DNA of 64,000 nucleotides. It comes from Stictocephala bisonia. Lineage: Eukaryota; Arthropoda; Insecta; Hemiptera; Membracidae. The stretch is from the NCBI GenBank assembly GCA_035578905.1, contig JAQJVL010000151.1:311001-375000 (forward strand), in the 5' to 3' direction. Below, in pieces: positions 34,761 through 50,478 of this stretch (the stretch's first letter is position 1; each line of letters starts with the position of its first letter). Below the pieces are notes generated by a model, which saw nothing but the letters and a program-made list of their open reading frames with translations, was not told where the DNA came from and did no database searches. The position numbers and the translations under genes were made by a program.

Positions 34761-35159
34761 TTTTACTTTTCAAACTGATTTTCAAAATTGAGGTATCTTT
34801 AAATTTTTTATTAAATTTACAAAATTAAAGTATTCTAATACATTTTCAATACAAATAATCGTTTTAAAGTTATTTAACTTTTAACATATCTTATGGTTGC
34901 TATTTTGAAACTGATAAAGATAATTTTGTTCCTATTTTATTTTAAACTACTCCTAACTAAGTTAGCAAATATACCAAGTTTCAAATTACTAGCTCAAACC
35001 ATGTTTGAGATATATATTTTTTTATGAAAAAAAAACACATACAGACAGACACTTAACAAGGCGAGATAGACCACATGTGTACAGGAACTTTTTACTTATT
35101 TTACTATCATTTCCTGAGGTTGATAGTAAAATAGAGGAATCAACTTCTCAATAAACACC

Positions 35160-35241
<82 letters not shown>

Positions 35242-36737
35242 GTGGTTATGGATGAATCAAAGTAGTCTTTATAGACTTATGGCTATAACAAAGACTGCAA
35301 TAAACCAAATATACTCCTAGCACAGCTCTGACATATCGTAACATGCACATTGTGGTGGTGGTATGACGTCAGAGGTAAAGATATCATTTACCAAAACGAG
35401 TTTGGTGTTGCTGGGGTGGTCCGTCATCTCTGTAGTTAGTTTTACGGTGGGGGAGGGGGTAACAGTAACTGAGGTTCACCACACACACACACTGTTGACT
35501 TAATTTTTGTGTAAAAGATAACTGTCTGGTGTTTTGAGCCACAGGAATACAACGTCACAAAATGATTGCATCTAACGTTAAATATTAAGGTTATCGAAAG
35601 AAAAGAAGGTTGGAAACCTTTTTCACAGTTATAGCTGTTGATATATTTGAATCATTGATTGATATTTCATAGTTTTAGTCTTTTGTAATCACCATGTACG
35701 GGGGCGAAAAGAGTTTTTAATTATGTTTTAAATCTAGCTGATTATTTAACGGAAATTTGTAGTGAGATAGTATTTTTGGATAAAATGTATATTGTTGTCA
35801 TATAATTAAAAAAATGTCATTGAAACCAAATAAATTAATAATAGAATGCATAGTCACTTGATCATGTACTCAAAGCATGCGCAAACTTATACATCTCTTG
35901 GGTGAAATCTATCCCGGAATGTTGTCCAACCATTGAACCAATTTCGCCATAAAGTAGACTGTAAAAAATAATAAATCAATCACAGTACGGTGGTCTAACA
36001 AAGGTGTCAAATTCAACAATAGTTGACAAATTTAAGAAGCAAACTGACTCTGGTACAAAATATTATCAATTAAAAATAAATGTTTCATATAATGTACATG
36101 GCTGAAATTGTAAGAACGTGTGACCCAAGTAGATAATTGTTTGTGCTTTACTGTGACATGTTTATAGCTTTTTTGAAACATAGGTTTTTTTCTGTTCTCT
36201 GACGAAAGGGTGTAGCTTAGTTGAGATAAGAATGAGAGAGTATTGATTTTCTGTCACTAGAGTCCCTAAGGGTTATCTAAAGAAAGCATCTTTCCCTTAT
36301 GGGTCCTTTTTTTAAATCCATCATTATCTGTCATTATGTGTGTTATCTTGTCTCTGTATTCTCTATATTGGCCTGTGTATTATACTTTTATTTTGTGTAA
36401 GTAAAAAACTTTCGTTAGTTTTTAAGACGCATTTTATTTTTCAAAACTGTTATAGTTAAACTGCTGCATCTTAACTAAAAAAATACAACTATAGAGGTTC
36501 AATAAAACTGGAAATCGGTTAACTATTTTTCCTCAGTTTTTAATGTAGATTTACAATTTACATTACTATTTATAAATAAATTAATTAAAAAACAAGTAAT
36601 GCATCAGTTGATTTGTTTTGGAACTAATTAATATTCTCTAAGTTTTTAATTATCTTATCGTTATCTGTTAGTCATCCAACTTAACTTATAACGTCTGGTG
36701 TCCTAAGTAACTGAAATGTATAGTGAGATAATACATT
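34761..36737. other. Sequence without recognised gene; TA microsatellite inside
   Basis: No gene is recognised. CACCCTGTATATATATA at about 35156 resembles the end of the 17.1 kb MITE family and runs into a (TA)n tract (35162-35231). 35340-35480 is GC-richer and unassigned. Confidence 0.45.
35162..35231. repeat. (TA)n microsatellite
   Basis: About 35 uninterrupted TA dinucleotides follow CACCCTG. Confidence 0.97.
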
Positions 36738-37091
36738 TGGGTGTTTAAAAAGAATCACCCGATTTTAAAAAGATATATTTATTAGAAATAAGAGCATAAC
36801 TCAACCATATTGGACTTTAAAATACTCACAAAAGAATGAAGTTTACGAAAATGTATCATAAATGTTCAATATGTCCTCCATTTGCAGAACGGATGATAGA
36901 ATTTAAGTTATCAAGTAAATGGAGGACATAACTCCGTGCTGCAAATGGAGGACGTATTGAACATTTATGATACATTTTCGTAAACTTTATTCTTTAGTAA
37001 GTATTTTAATGTCCAATATGTTTGGGTAAAACCCTGTTTTATAATAAATATAGCTATTTAAAATCGGGTTATTCTATTTTAAACATCCAGT
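36738..37091. mobile_element. Foldback MITE
   Basis: The left end GGGTGTTTAAAAAGAATCAC... and the right end ...ATTCTATTTTAAACATCCA are inverted copies. Inside, GTTTACGAAAATGTATCATA (36840 on) and AATGTTCAATA are repeated inverted at 36955-36990, and GTCCTCCATTTGCAG (36871 on) at about 36940. The arms are about 150 bp. It has no ORF. Confidence 0.75.
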
Positions 37092-40000
37092 GTATTGTTT
37101 TGATTTTAGAAACAAGTTGTTATTGATAACCAAATACATTAAATAGAAGATCGACAGAAACTTTTTATTTTAACTATTTTATCTTATAAACCTCCTCCAT
37201 TTATTATTTACTCATTGGAAGGAGTAAATAATACATGGACTATATGTATTATTGTTATTTTCAAGTCTGATTTTATTGCATACATTTTCTCAAACATAAT
37301 ACATTATACAAAATAGTGTATATTAGTTGCTTCAAACATAAAACATCTTTACTCACTTAAAAATTGGTGTTTACTGTTTTTATTCACTTTCATTAATTTA
37401 GTACCCATAAGATTTACGATCGGTAATCTTAAGTCACTTATTTATAGCTGACCTTGTAGCCTAGTGCTGGTTGAGAGAATAACTGTATTAAAATTGATAG
37501 TTATTTTTCTTTTTCATTATGATTAATTTTATGATTCCTTAAAGTTTCAAGGGACGGAATCACTTTTATCGCTAATGGTATCGTCCTTCACATATAAGTC
37601 TGACTCAACACTTTTTCTTAGTCTCTCCAGACATACATTAAAAATTTTACACTTTTTAAATTTTAAACTTTTCATGCATCCTTCATCAGGCTAGGACATT
37701 TAGTGTGATTATTTTTATGGTATTTACAAGTTCCATGGCCCTAGTCAGACTTATGCTCTTTATTACAGTCGCCACAAGTAATCATAATTTAATTACGAGG
37801 TTCTTGAATATGTTAATATTAAATAGACTATCTCTTTGAAAGTATTCAAATATACTTTTTTGAAACCCTTACTCAAAATAATTAGTTGATTTCAAATAAG
37901 CAACATTATCTTAATATGTAAGAGTAAAATGCTCTTTGATATATTTGATTTAAACTTGGCTTAAATCAAGTTGATATATTTGGCTTGATATATTTGATAT
38001 TTTACTAATTTATGGGTCATATACTTTGAATTAATTTAATGCAAAATGAAAACATAAATTATAACTTAATTTTTACAAATTCAGAGGAGCTAAATTAAGG
38101 TTGACTAATTAATTTAACTGATACAGAGTTCCTCTAAACTAATCATTACTAGTTGACATCTATCAGCAAGTTACAAAAAAAAAATTAAGATATGTTATTC
38201 TGACAATTTTACTACACCTAGGCCTTGATGGATTTGGAATATGTGTTATACAACTGACTACACAGAACGGTTTAACTAGTTACTAACAGTGCAGCTGGTC
38301 TTAACTTAACTACACAAAGATTGATGGGAACTGTTCACAGAACTCTGTAACGGATCTTCTCGCTCCGACTATCAAATTGTCACTAGTACTATAGCTAGGT
38401 GGTGTTCACTACGGTATACTTGTAGACAATGGACATTCTAAGAGCTGATAATTTAACAATAGTCTTCGCCATTTTTAAAATATTACGATTAAGCGTAATG
38501 CTACATTATTTTAATTGGATTATTTTATTGTGTGTTATATGATGTTTATTGGTTGGGTGGGTATACAGACCAGATCATGTTGCTAGGCGTGTAAGAGAGG
38601 TAGTGCAAGCGAGATAGTGAATATCCCCCACCGTACTTCTCCTACGTCTATTGTGTACAGTCTGTTCAAAATCTAATTTAGGTTGGCTGCTATGTTTTAT
38701 ATAGTTTGCTCGATGGTGCTTGTGGTATTGAAATTAAAGATAAAAAAGTGGAATAAAGCGTGAGATAGTAATAACAATAACTATATTAGGCCTAGTTAAA
38801 ATAATAGTGCTTTCTTTTTAATATTGTGATTTTATAATAATTATTTGGTTACATGCCACGAGTAAAATGTAAACACTCATTAAATAATGAAAACATACGT
38901 TTAAAAGATAACAAAAACGAGCTGATTTTCTTCTATCCTAGAACACGTTAATTCGAAAATACGGTACATATCCAGGCGGGGCTACGCAGTAGACTGTGTC
39001 GTCACATGGGCGAAATCAGCTGGTTTCGTAACTACAGTAAATCTATCAATCACGGTGAAGTATTTTCTAGGTAACGTGTCCGAAATGTTTATTTTTTACA
39101 AGAATGTACAACTGCCGTTGGAGAGGGAAATCCATTGGTGTACATGCTCGAACCACACGCCCAGAACTATGGACTGGTCAATCAATACATTTGTACGTGT
39201 GTAGGTCAATATGACTGTATATGTTTGTGAGGTGTTTTCACCACAGAACGTGTAATGTTGACTTCCACTCCAGGCTCTAGACTCGCTTGTCTGTCAAAGT
39301 GTGTATTTACAAGTTTCCGCTGCAATACACAAGCCTTAGAGGTGTGGAATGGAAATGTGTCGAAAAATGTGATCAATGATTCGAAATTCAGTCAAGCCAG
39401 ATTTAGTCTAGTTTATAAATTATTTTTAATATACGTTACTATAGTTTCTTTTTCTGTACAATTTATAATAAGAAGGCCTTTAACAACCCTTTTACTCACC
39501 CACATACGTTAACCGTTCACAATCCTTTCACTCACCTACATACATTGATACAGTGGGGACCCTCTATAGTTCCATACACGTGTGCTTCCTAAGCACGTGA
39601 AACCCTTTCGCCTTTCTCCACTCACACGCTGTTGATATCTCGTTCACTCATCATTAAAAATTATATTGAAACAGAAGACAATATTTATTGTTCTTATCTG
39701 TCGTAGTTTACCCCTGAAGATTGAGATGTCTTTCTTTCAAAATAACTAAATAATGTTTATATTAACTTTACAAAATTATGTGTTAGGTAACAATCTTGCA
39801 CGAATTAAAAAGTACTCTAAATGTGAAACTTGTCATCGTTAATTTGTTTTTGCCGTAAGAAAATGTAGCTTTTCTGCTATATCATTTACAATATTTCAAT
39901 ATCTATAAACCATGTAATGAAATAACATTTTGATAACTAAACGACACTTCACGTGTTATTCCCGCCAGCCACTACGCTCCTGTCACCTCGGTCATTGGCC

Positions 40001-41793
40001 GCGGTAATGCCTGTTGTCACTCTTGTGCCTGTGCATTTCGGTCTTAGTCTGTTATTATGTTAAACTTAGTATGTAATCTGAACTGCATGACAAATGATTA
40101 GTGTCGTTTTTTATTTACAGTCTTTTTAATCAGGTGGTTTAAGTCCAAGATAAAAAAAACGCATTTTTTATACAAACATAAACAGCTATTTATGTTTTGT
40201 AATAGCGAAAGAAATGTACTATATCTATTATGAACAGCGGGTAATGTTTAATATTTATGACATTTTTCCCACACTTCTTGGCCCTCAAGCTTTAATATTA
40301 GTCTAACGAAACTATTTTATCCCTTATAGAATTATATGTATATATTATTGTATGTAGGTATGCCTTTGAAAAAATAATACTTGCTTCACAGCCTTTGCTG
40401 GTTGAAACTCACGGGAATATTTACTTTGATTTAGAACAAGGTATTCGATATATCCGGGATTAGTAAAGTAAAACTGAAACAGTGAAATAGGCAAATATAT
40501 AACTTAAACTGTGTAATAACGGTACGAACGGATATGCAATTAAATAATGCGAAGGGTCTATGGATATATCGGAGAATATCAGAGACGACGTTGTAATGTA
40601 TTCCTTTGTTACGCGTAACGGATGGAGGTAGACATCGGTTATAGAGCATATGAAATATGTTTGGGGTAGTAATAACTAACTCTGGTGCCTAAACCCTTAG
40701 TAGGAGAATTTATGGGGTAAGTTCGACATTAACTACCTTAGATAAGATTTGCTACTTCCTAAGTAATGGGATTTGAAGGTTTAAATTTATATTGAATTTA
40801 TGTTCAAATAATGAAAGCTGGAACTAAAATAATTATACTCTCACTGAAAATATTGAAAAGGCGAATTGTAGCCAGTTTTGAAGTGAAGATTGTAATATAC
40901 TAGTACGAGTACCAGCATAAATATGGTCAGTCAATCGAGGTTACAAAAATACGTCAGTTCTTAAAAAAATAAATATGTCAAGATTACTTTCTTATAATGG
41001 TCTATCCAGCCTCCCTACGTTTGTTTATTAGGATTATTAATGTTTTATGACTATACAAATCTAAAAAATATAAATTATTGACATCGTTAAAAAGGTTAGA
41101 AAATAACATTCTCGTTCAAGACAGAACTAATTGTATTAAATGTGATTTCCACCGGCTAATTCTTCTTTTTAATACGTTCACAATTAAGAGAATAGTACGA
41201 CCATCTCTTCAATAATTAGTAGTTTTGTTCTAACTCAAATCATAAATCATTGTAGGATGTTATTGACAATACGTAACACAATCTCTGTATTACCAGATTT
41301 ACTGTTGGAATATTCTTTTTGTAGATGTAATATAAATAGAGGGAAACGAATCTTTGAAAGAGTTTATAAAGCTTTTAAAAGTTATTTTATTGAATGACTA
41401 ACTTTAAAATAACGAACAAATTATTCTCAAAACTAAAAATACTAAGATGAGAAGTTGAGTTAAAGTCTTTCCACAGTTTCTATTAAATGGCATTTGTTTA
41501 ACTAACAACAACATTAGTAAATAAATAAATTAGCGGAGTAATAAATAAAAACATCAAAGGGTAATTATAAAAAAGAACGAAAATAATATTTAGTATGTGG
41601 CTTGTTTATTAAACGCAGCAAAAATTAAATTCATAATATATTTTATACTGCAAAAATAATATCTCAGAGCTAACTTAATTCGAAGATCCTGTTTCTTTAA
41701 AGTAAGAATGCGATGTTAGGGCGGGGAGGGTGTTGGGGAACGGATGTAAATATTCAACAAAGCCAGTCATAAAAGCTGCCTCAGCTCCAGGCT
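37092..41793. other. AT-rich DNA without recognised gene
   Basis: No gene, RNA gene or element is recognised over 4.7 kb. 38520-39250 is slightly GC-richer and could hold host regulatory or 5' exon sequence, but I see no domain-like frame. The 85-codon frame at 39255-39512 has no family resemblance. A degenerate hammerhead-like string on the minus strand at about 37673-37700 is treated under findings. Confidence 0.4.
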
Positions 41794-41887
41794 AATGGCA
41801 AGGCAGGACGTGGGGTGAACCGTACATTCTCAAGTCAGCCATTGGCAAGGCAGGACGTGGGGTGAACCGTACATTCTCAAGTCAGCC
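41794..41887. repeat. Tandem duplication, 47-bp unit x2
   Basis: 41794-41840 and 41841-41887 are almost identical; the unit contains GGCAAGGCAGGACGTGGGGT and ends TCTCAAGTCAGCC. It is GC-rich compared with its surroundings. Confidence 0.9.
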
Positions 41888-44135
41888 CAATAATATGTGG
41901 TAAGAATAAAGCACATATTATGGTGGAACACTCGGTTTATTTGAAACATGGAAATTCGTTATTTTTCCTGATGTCACATGACAATTATTTTATGTGAACA
42001 CCTTCTTTATCAATCAGGTGTAAAGTTTCTCAATAAGCCCCTAAAGAAATCAAACAAATTTCATTTCAAAAATCTATTCAAATGCTTTTTAGTGTCAAAA
42101 TCACTTTACTCGACGAATTTATGATACTTTATGACGAAATGTATGTACGATACCCTGACCTATTTAGTCATTAAATGTATAAATAAATCCTACATAAACG
42201 CACACAGTACAAGCTTAAAACCATAATCCGGGAATGTTTAGTTTTCACTAGATTGAATAAGTAATTATTTACACACAAAATAGAGTATTTCACTACCATA
42301 GAGTACACTTACCATTATTTGTCTCTTGGACGAAACGATACTAAAAAACCACTTATAAGTACTAATGTATAAAAGAAAGTCTCTTCAAACTCCATGTCAC
42401 CCAATTTGAATGAATAAATAAATGAGAATTATAATTTCAGCTGTACTGTGGGTAGCTGAAATTATAATTATGGCAACGAAAAAAAAACAAACAAAAAAAG
42501 AAACGCCGAAAACACGACTTTCTACTTAAATTCATTTGTTCGTACAGATATACTTCAAATGTCATTTGATAGTTGAAGAACTATTTCTAGTGGACCATAA
42601 GTTAATTTTTGTAAAAATTGATTTTTGCTGTAATTTTTTTTATGCATTTAAACCTGTGAATTTTTAAATGTCAATATTGACGATTTTAAATTTTAAAAAA
42701 CTCATACATTTACTTATAGTTTAGTAGATTGGACCTGTAATAATCATGTAGTGTTCACCATTACATGCACAGTTGAAATACAATAGACTGTGTTGGCCCG
42801 CTAACGGACGTTTACTTGGCAGCGGTGGCTGTGTGGGAAACGGACACCTTAAGGATAAAAATAAGCCTATTAGAACAATGCTAAATATTAACAATGTAAT
42901 CAAATTCGTTGTTTGCAAAGTTATGCAAGTGTATAAGTATTAAGACGTGTAGTATGTAGAGAAATAACATTATTATAAATCCAATAATAGAGTTGCATAA
43001 CTTTATAAACTAATTCTTACTTTATAGCTCGCCTCTGAAAACTACGATGTTTGAAACATCCACAAAGTACAGAAAAAATATCAAAACTAGGTATTTATAA
43101 GTTGTGTTGACACTATTGAAACTATAGTTACAAATGTGAAATAGATTGTGGCTAAGACTGATATATTTAGTTTTTATTGAAATACTTGTCCAGTATGTCA
43201 AAATATTAATTTATACTCACGGACAATAATTATATATTAAACTTAAATAAATGACAAATAATGTAAATTTTATTTCCACTTAGCCAAGTTTCAATACTAC
43301 ATAAAAAATTAATGGACATTTCAAAAATGTCAATTGAAAGTTTTAATTAGGATTTAAAAAGTAATTATAAAATGGATAGTTTTAGTGTTCTCAGAAACTA
43401 TAATGAATTTTCATTCAAAGAGTAGAAGCGTTTAACTTCTGCTGAGTCTGAAGGGTAGTTTGATAAAGGCAAGTGTGAAAGGCCATATTAAATTAACACT
43501 TAATGGCCCATTACCATTCTGTCCCTACTTAGTAAATTAAAATTTCACAAAAAAAAAAAAACTGGAGCCAAAATTTTTGTGTCAACAAAAAAAGTCCTGT
43601 GTTATAACTTAAAAAAAAAAAAAAAAAAAAAAAAGTGCAATTAAACCTAAGAAGATATTAAGTGGTGCATTTATTTAAGGATATAATTTAACAGATTCTT
43701 AACCAAGAACTCCATAACGATGATAAAATTTAGTCATTAACACTTGTCGAATGTAAGCTCTCCGAGTAAAAAAAAAAAAATAAAATAACAAGCTACATTT
43801 ACATCGATTCCCAGAATAAAGAATATGTATTTTTTTTAGTAAGCTACAAGGCCCAACAATTTTAGTTTGAATAAATATAATTGATCATTTTTATTTAATG
43901 TAAATCAATCAAAAACTAGGTTTTCTAGATTTATAATACTTAGATTTTATATAAATTGAATCAATGGGACTAGATCAGAGTTGTATTTTCAGTTTTCCGC
44001 TGTGTCAGTAACATCTACTTCTCCAAGATGTGTCTCAAGTGTAGAAGATTATCTAGTAGCTCTCAAAGTCATTTCAGCACTTCATCCTTCGAAATATTGC
44101 AACACATAAAATAAAATTACTTTTTTATACATCCT
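41888..44135. other. AT-rich DNA without recognised gene
   Basis: No gene is recognised. There are several A-runs (for example 43611-43634). Confidence 0.5.
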
Positions 44136-44167
44136 CCTAACCTAACCTAACCTAACCTAACCTAACC
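44136..44167. repeat. Interstitial telomere-like (CCTAA)n, about 6 units
   Basis: Perfect CCTAA repeats, the complement of the insect telomere unit TTAGG, immediately before a (CA)n microsatellite. Confidence 0.85.
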
Positions 44168-44174
44168 TTGAAAG

Positions 44175-46815
<2,641 letters not shown>

Positions 46816-47545
46816 ATATAAAGAGATAATCAAGTATGATTTTTTTCTGAAAGCGCTTCTTTTACTATATTTTTGCCATTTTGATTTTTTTCACAAAAAT
46901 ATTATCTTACCGAGTTAAGGAACTCGCTATGCATGTTAAACTATTAGTAACCTATTCTAGAAAAAAATCTGCTTGATCCAACTTAAAACTCCAAAATGGC
47001 GGCCATTATATATTTTATAGAAAAAATACAAAGAAATACTAAGAATGCATTTTTTAGATAGTTGTATTGCCAATCTGACAATACAAAAACTTGGGGGACA
47101 AAAACCGAGACACGTTGACATTTGTGTTTAGAGGCAGAAAAAACCTTGTTTTCTTATTTGTTAACACTTTTAATGTGTTGTTACTTATTGAAAGGTTTCA
47201 ATGTATTTCGGTTATTTCTGTCCGATTCTAATTTTGTTGATACTGGCAGATTGGTAATACAATTGTCTAAATAAATGTGCTGTTAATAATGTTTCGAATT
47301 TTTGCCGTTTTCCTAAAATTAAGTTTAAAAATTAAAATGCCCACCATTTTGAATTTTTAGATTAGATCAAGTTGATTTTTTTTATCTAGAACAGGTCTGA
47401 TTTATCCTAACATGTATAGGAGTTTCATTAAGGTCGGTTATACCACCTCGAAGATAAAAATTCTTTTGTGAAAAAACAAAATGGTGGATATCTGGTTAAC
47501 GAGGCGTTTTTGGAAAAAATGTATACTTAATTTTCTCTTTATTTT
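46816..47545. mobile_element. Foldback element, about 730 bp
   Basis: The arms are inverted along almost their whole length. Left ATAAAGAGATAATCAAGTAT (46817 on), CCATTTTGATTTTTTTCACA, the GGAACTCGCTATGCATGTTA region, CCAAAATGGCGGCC and TTGTATTGCCAATCTG pair with right-arm segments ending TTTTCTCTTTATTTT at about 47545. The centre is near 47170. There is no ORF. It shares the AAAATGGCGGCC-type word with the 17.1 kb MITE, but I cannot say whether they are related. Confidence 0.7.
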
Positions 47546-48623
47546 GATCCATATAACCATTTCCCGAATTAAATGAGTTTTCACTCCACTAGGTAGAGAC
47601 TAGGAACTTTACTATTGGAAGAATTGAACGAAGTGAAAATTACTGTAAACACCGTGTTCTGTAACCATAGGTATTTATATAAAACACAAAGCCACGAATC
47701 CGATCTCGAAAGGTCGATTCTTTCAGAAGTTACATCCATTTTCTTCTTTTTTCTACCAGGATGGTCAGTATAGAAAGATTCCGGATATAACTAAATGATA
47801 TTATAAGAAAACTAGAGTTAGCATATAAAATCATATTAGGACAATTCTTAATAGCTGCCTCTCTGTCTGAGTAGTTTTATTCAGTTATTCATGCCATGAT
47901 TTTGTATCATCAAGATTTAAAAAATGATATGCATGGTATATATTTTTTGTTATTTCTCCCAAATCCTCTAGGGCCCCCTCAAGAGGTAGAAAGATTGTGA
48001 TGAAACAAAACAAAAGTTTTGTATTCAATTTATTTTTTATTGGTGTGCAAAGTTTAAGAACAATTCTTTTAAATCGGATTTGTGACATTGTGTGATACCA
48101 TAAATGTGATGCTCACCTCCAACTACGCTCCTTTTAAAGCCTTCTAACTCCTTGCGGTTTTTTCCACAGGTGATTAAAACTTGATAAATGTTTAATACTG
48201 TACATTCTAGGTGTAGTATAAATCTGTTAAGTCTTGTTTCTTATCTGTAACAGTTAGACATATTGATCCGTCCTGATACTGTTTGAACGCCAAGTATACG
48301 TTATTGTTTACGAACTCACGTACAACACAAGACAAAGTTGAATGAATGTGTGCTTTTACTTATTGAATGGTATAATTGATGCTTTTAATTCCAACCAATG
48401 TTATGATATGAAACACCGAAGTTGTTGGATCGTACAGCAAAAATTAAGTTAAAGTTTGCTGTTTATGTTTGGATACAAACGTATATTACCGTACAACTGT
48501 AATATTTTGTATTGGTAACTTATTTTAATCTAGAATCAATTAAAAAAAAACAATAAACTTACGAAAAAAGTTAAAAAATTCGAAAGTAGGACTTCAACAT
48601 GGTGGCCATACAAAGATTTCAAA
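47546..48623. other. Sequence without recognised gene
   Basis: No gene is recognised. The 67-codon minus-strand frame at 47885-48088 resembles nothing. 48105-48160 has another CTACGCTCC-type block. Confidence 0.4.
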
Positions 48624-49275
48624 CAAGAACAACTTTTAAAATAAAATTTGTACAACAATTTTGCTAAACAACGTTTTTTAGACAATTTAAAGGCAAATAT
48701 AATGATATCCTATTTATTTCGATCTAATGAAAAATAAACGAAGTATGATACTTTTTGGTGCGTGGCAGATGGTGCAGGTCAATGTACGCAGAAAATAGAA
48801 CAATGTGACAATCACCTAACCCCTAATAATGATTTTATGTTAATTAGTTGGTTAAGTTAGTTTTAATTTATTCAATATTTATTAACTTAGTTAGGATTTA
48901 TTATTATTTTGTTAGTACAAATCAGATTTTAAACAATTTCTTTTGTATTTTAATTGCTGAATGTAACGAAAAAAGAGTTTAAGTGAAAACAAATAAGGTA
49001 GTTTTTAACTAATATTCTTATTAACAATAAAACAATTTTGTATTAATTTATAAAAATCATTATTAGGGGTTAGGTGATTGTCACATTGTTGCATTGTCTG
49101 CACAACATGGTACATTGACCTGCACCATTTGCCACGCACCACAAAAAGTGTCATACTTCTTTATTTTTATTCGATCTAAATAAATAGGATATCGTTAGAT
49201 TTGCCTTTAACTTGTCTAAAAAATAGTGATTTAAGTAAAATTTTTATACGACTTTTATTTTATAAATTGTTCTTA
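48624..49275. mobile_element. Foldback element, arms about 220 bp
   Basis: The left arm (48624-48845) contains AGACAATTTAAAGGCAAAT, GATATCCTATTTATTTCGAT, GGTGCAGGTCAATGTAC and ATGTGACAATCACCTAACCC. The right arm (49050-49275) contains their reverse complements in the opposite order. The centre (48850-49045) is AT-rich. It has no ORF; identity between the arms is high. Confidence 0.8.
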
Positions 49276-50478
49276 TTTTAAAAATTTTACTTGTAAGTTT
49301 GCCTTACTATCATTAAGGAGTACCAAATTTCAACATTTTAAGTTATATGGTTTTTGAGAAAAAAAATTTTTTTTGTGTGAGTAACTGAGGATTTTTGGAT
49401 AGTTTAAATGTAATATTTAGATTTGCTCTTAGCTAAGAATCAATGCCTAAAAAGGTTGGTAGAGAGTTCTGAAACGCTGTACCAATCTTATGTAGCAATG
49501 ATACTTCTATAAAAGTTTATATAAATATGATTGTAATTGTGAATGTCATTTATACTCTTACATACAATAAATCAAATAAGTCAGTTCTCTTCATTATGAT
49601 AATAAGCTTAGTTTGTTCAGAGAAAAGTAACTAATAAAAAATAATAAAAAAGTTACAATAGTTAAAAAAATAATGAATATCTGTGAACTCACAGGTATGT
49701 AATACAAATGAAATGTTTACTGATTCTCTATTCATATAAAAACAGAGTTATTATGATTGCCTCATTTGACAAACCCTGCCATTGTGTAATAAATGTCCTT
49801 TATACTCGTAGTCGAAAAAAATAAAGGAAAAGCTACAATTAAAAGAGTACATAAATGGTTTAGAATCTACTTTAATTTCTACATTTTATATTATACATTT
49901 GGTTGGCCTATATTCATTCGATAAATATTTTTTTTTTTAATCTGTGATATATATTTGGATTAAGATCCAAAAGTCAATTTATTACTGTACTACATAATCT
50001 ATTATTTCAAAATTACTGAATGGTATATATAGCTCATTTTGTTACTTGAACAAATTTTGAAAAGGATGGAATTTAATAAATTTAAAAGAGTTTAAAATCT
50101 TTTGTCTTTGATAGACTAACGTAAACCTCGTTTTATAAGGTAGAAAATTGAATTCATTTGTCAATCTCCCTTGTGCATTGCTTATCCTGGAGAGATTTCT
50201 AGCATTCTTTTAGACTTATATTCTTTTAATCTAAACTATAGACTGTTGTTTCGATATTAGTTTAAGACATTGGAAATGTATCCTTTTTTACTTTTTTTTA
50301 TCTTGTACCGTTATTTTTCTAGCAAAATGCTTTTTTATTAACTGGGGATATTGGTTAATTGTATTTATATAAACCGCTTAGTTAACATTACCTAGCATTC
50401 CTCTCCTCAGTTACAATAACCATACTATTACTATATTATTATTAATAGTTTTTTAATTAGCATGATACGGGTTGGTAC
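49276..50478. other. AT-rich DNA without recognised gene
   Basis: Nothing was recognised. Confidence 0.5.

Noticed and set aside
39255..39512. 85-codon frame with a hydrophobic C-terminus
   Set aside because: No conserved motif, no splice or promoter context; indistinguishable from chance.
39705..39750. CTGAAGATTGAGATG followed by TTTCAAAA as a hammerhead-like motif
   Set aside because: The GAAA element is missing and stem II does not form.
43020..43075. CTGAAAACTACGATGTTTGAAAC as a hammerhead-like motif
   Set aside because: The core word is CTGAAAA, not CTGAnGA, and no flanking stem I pairing was found.
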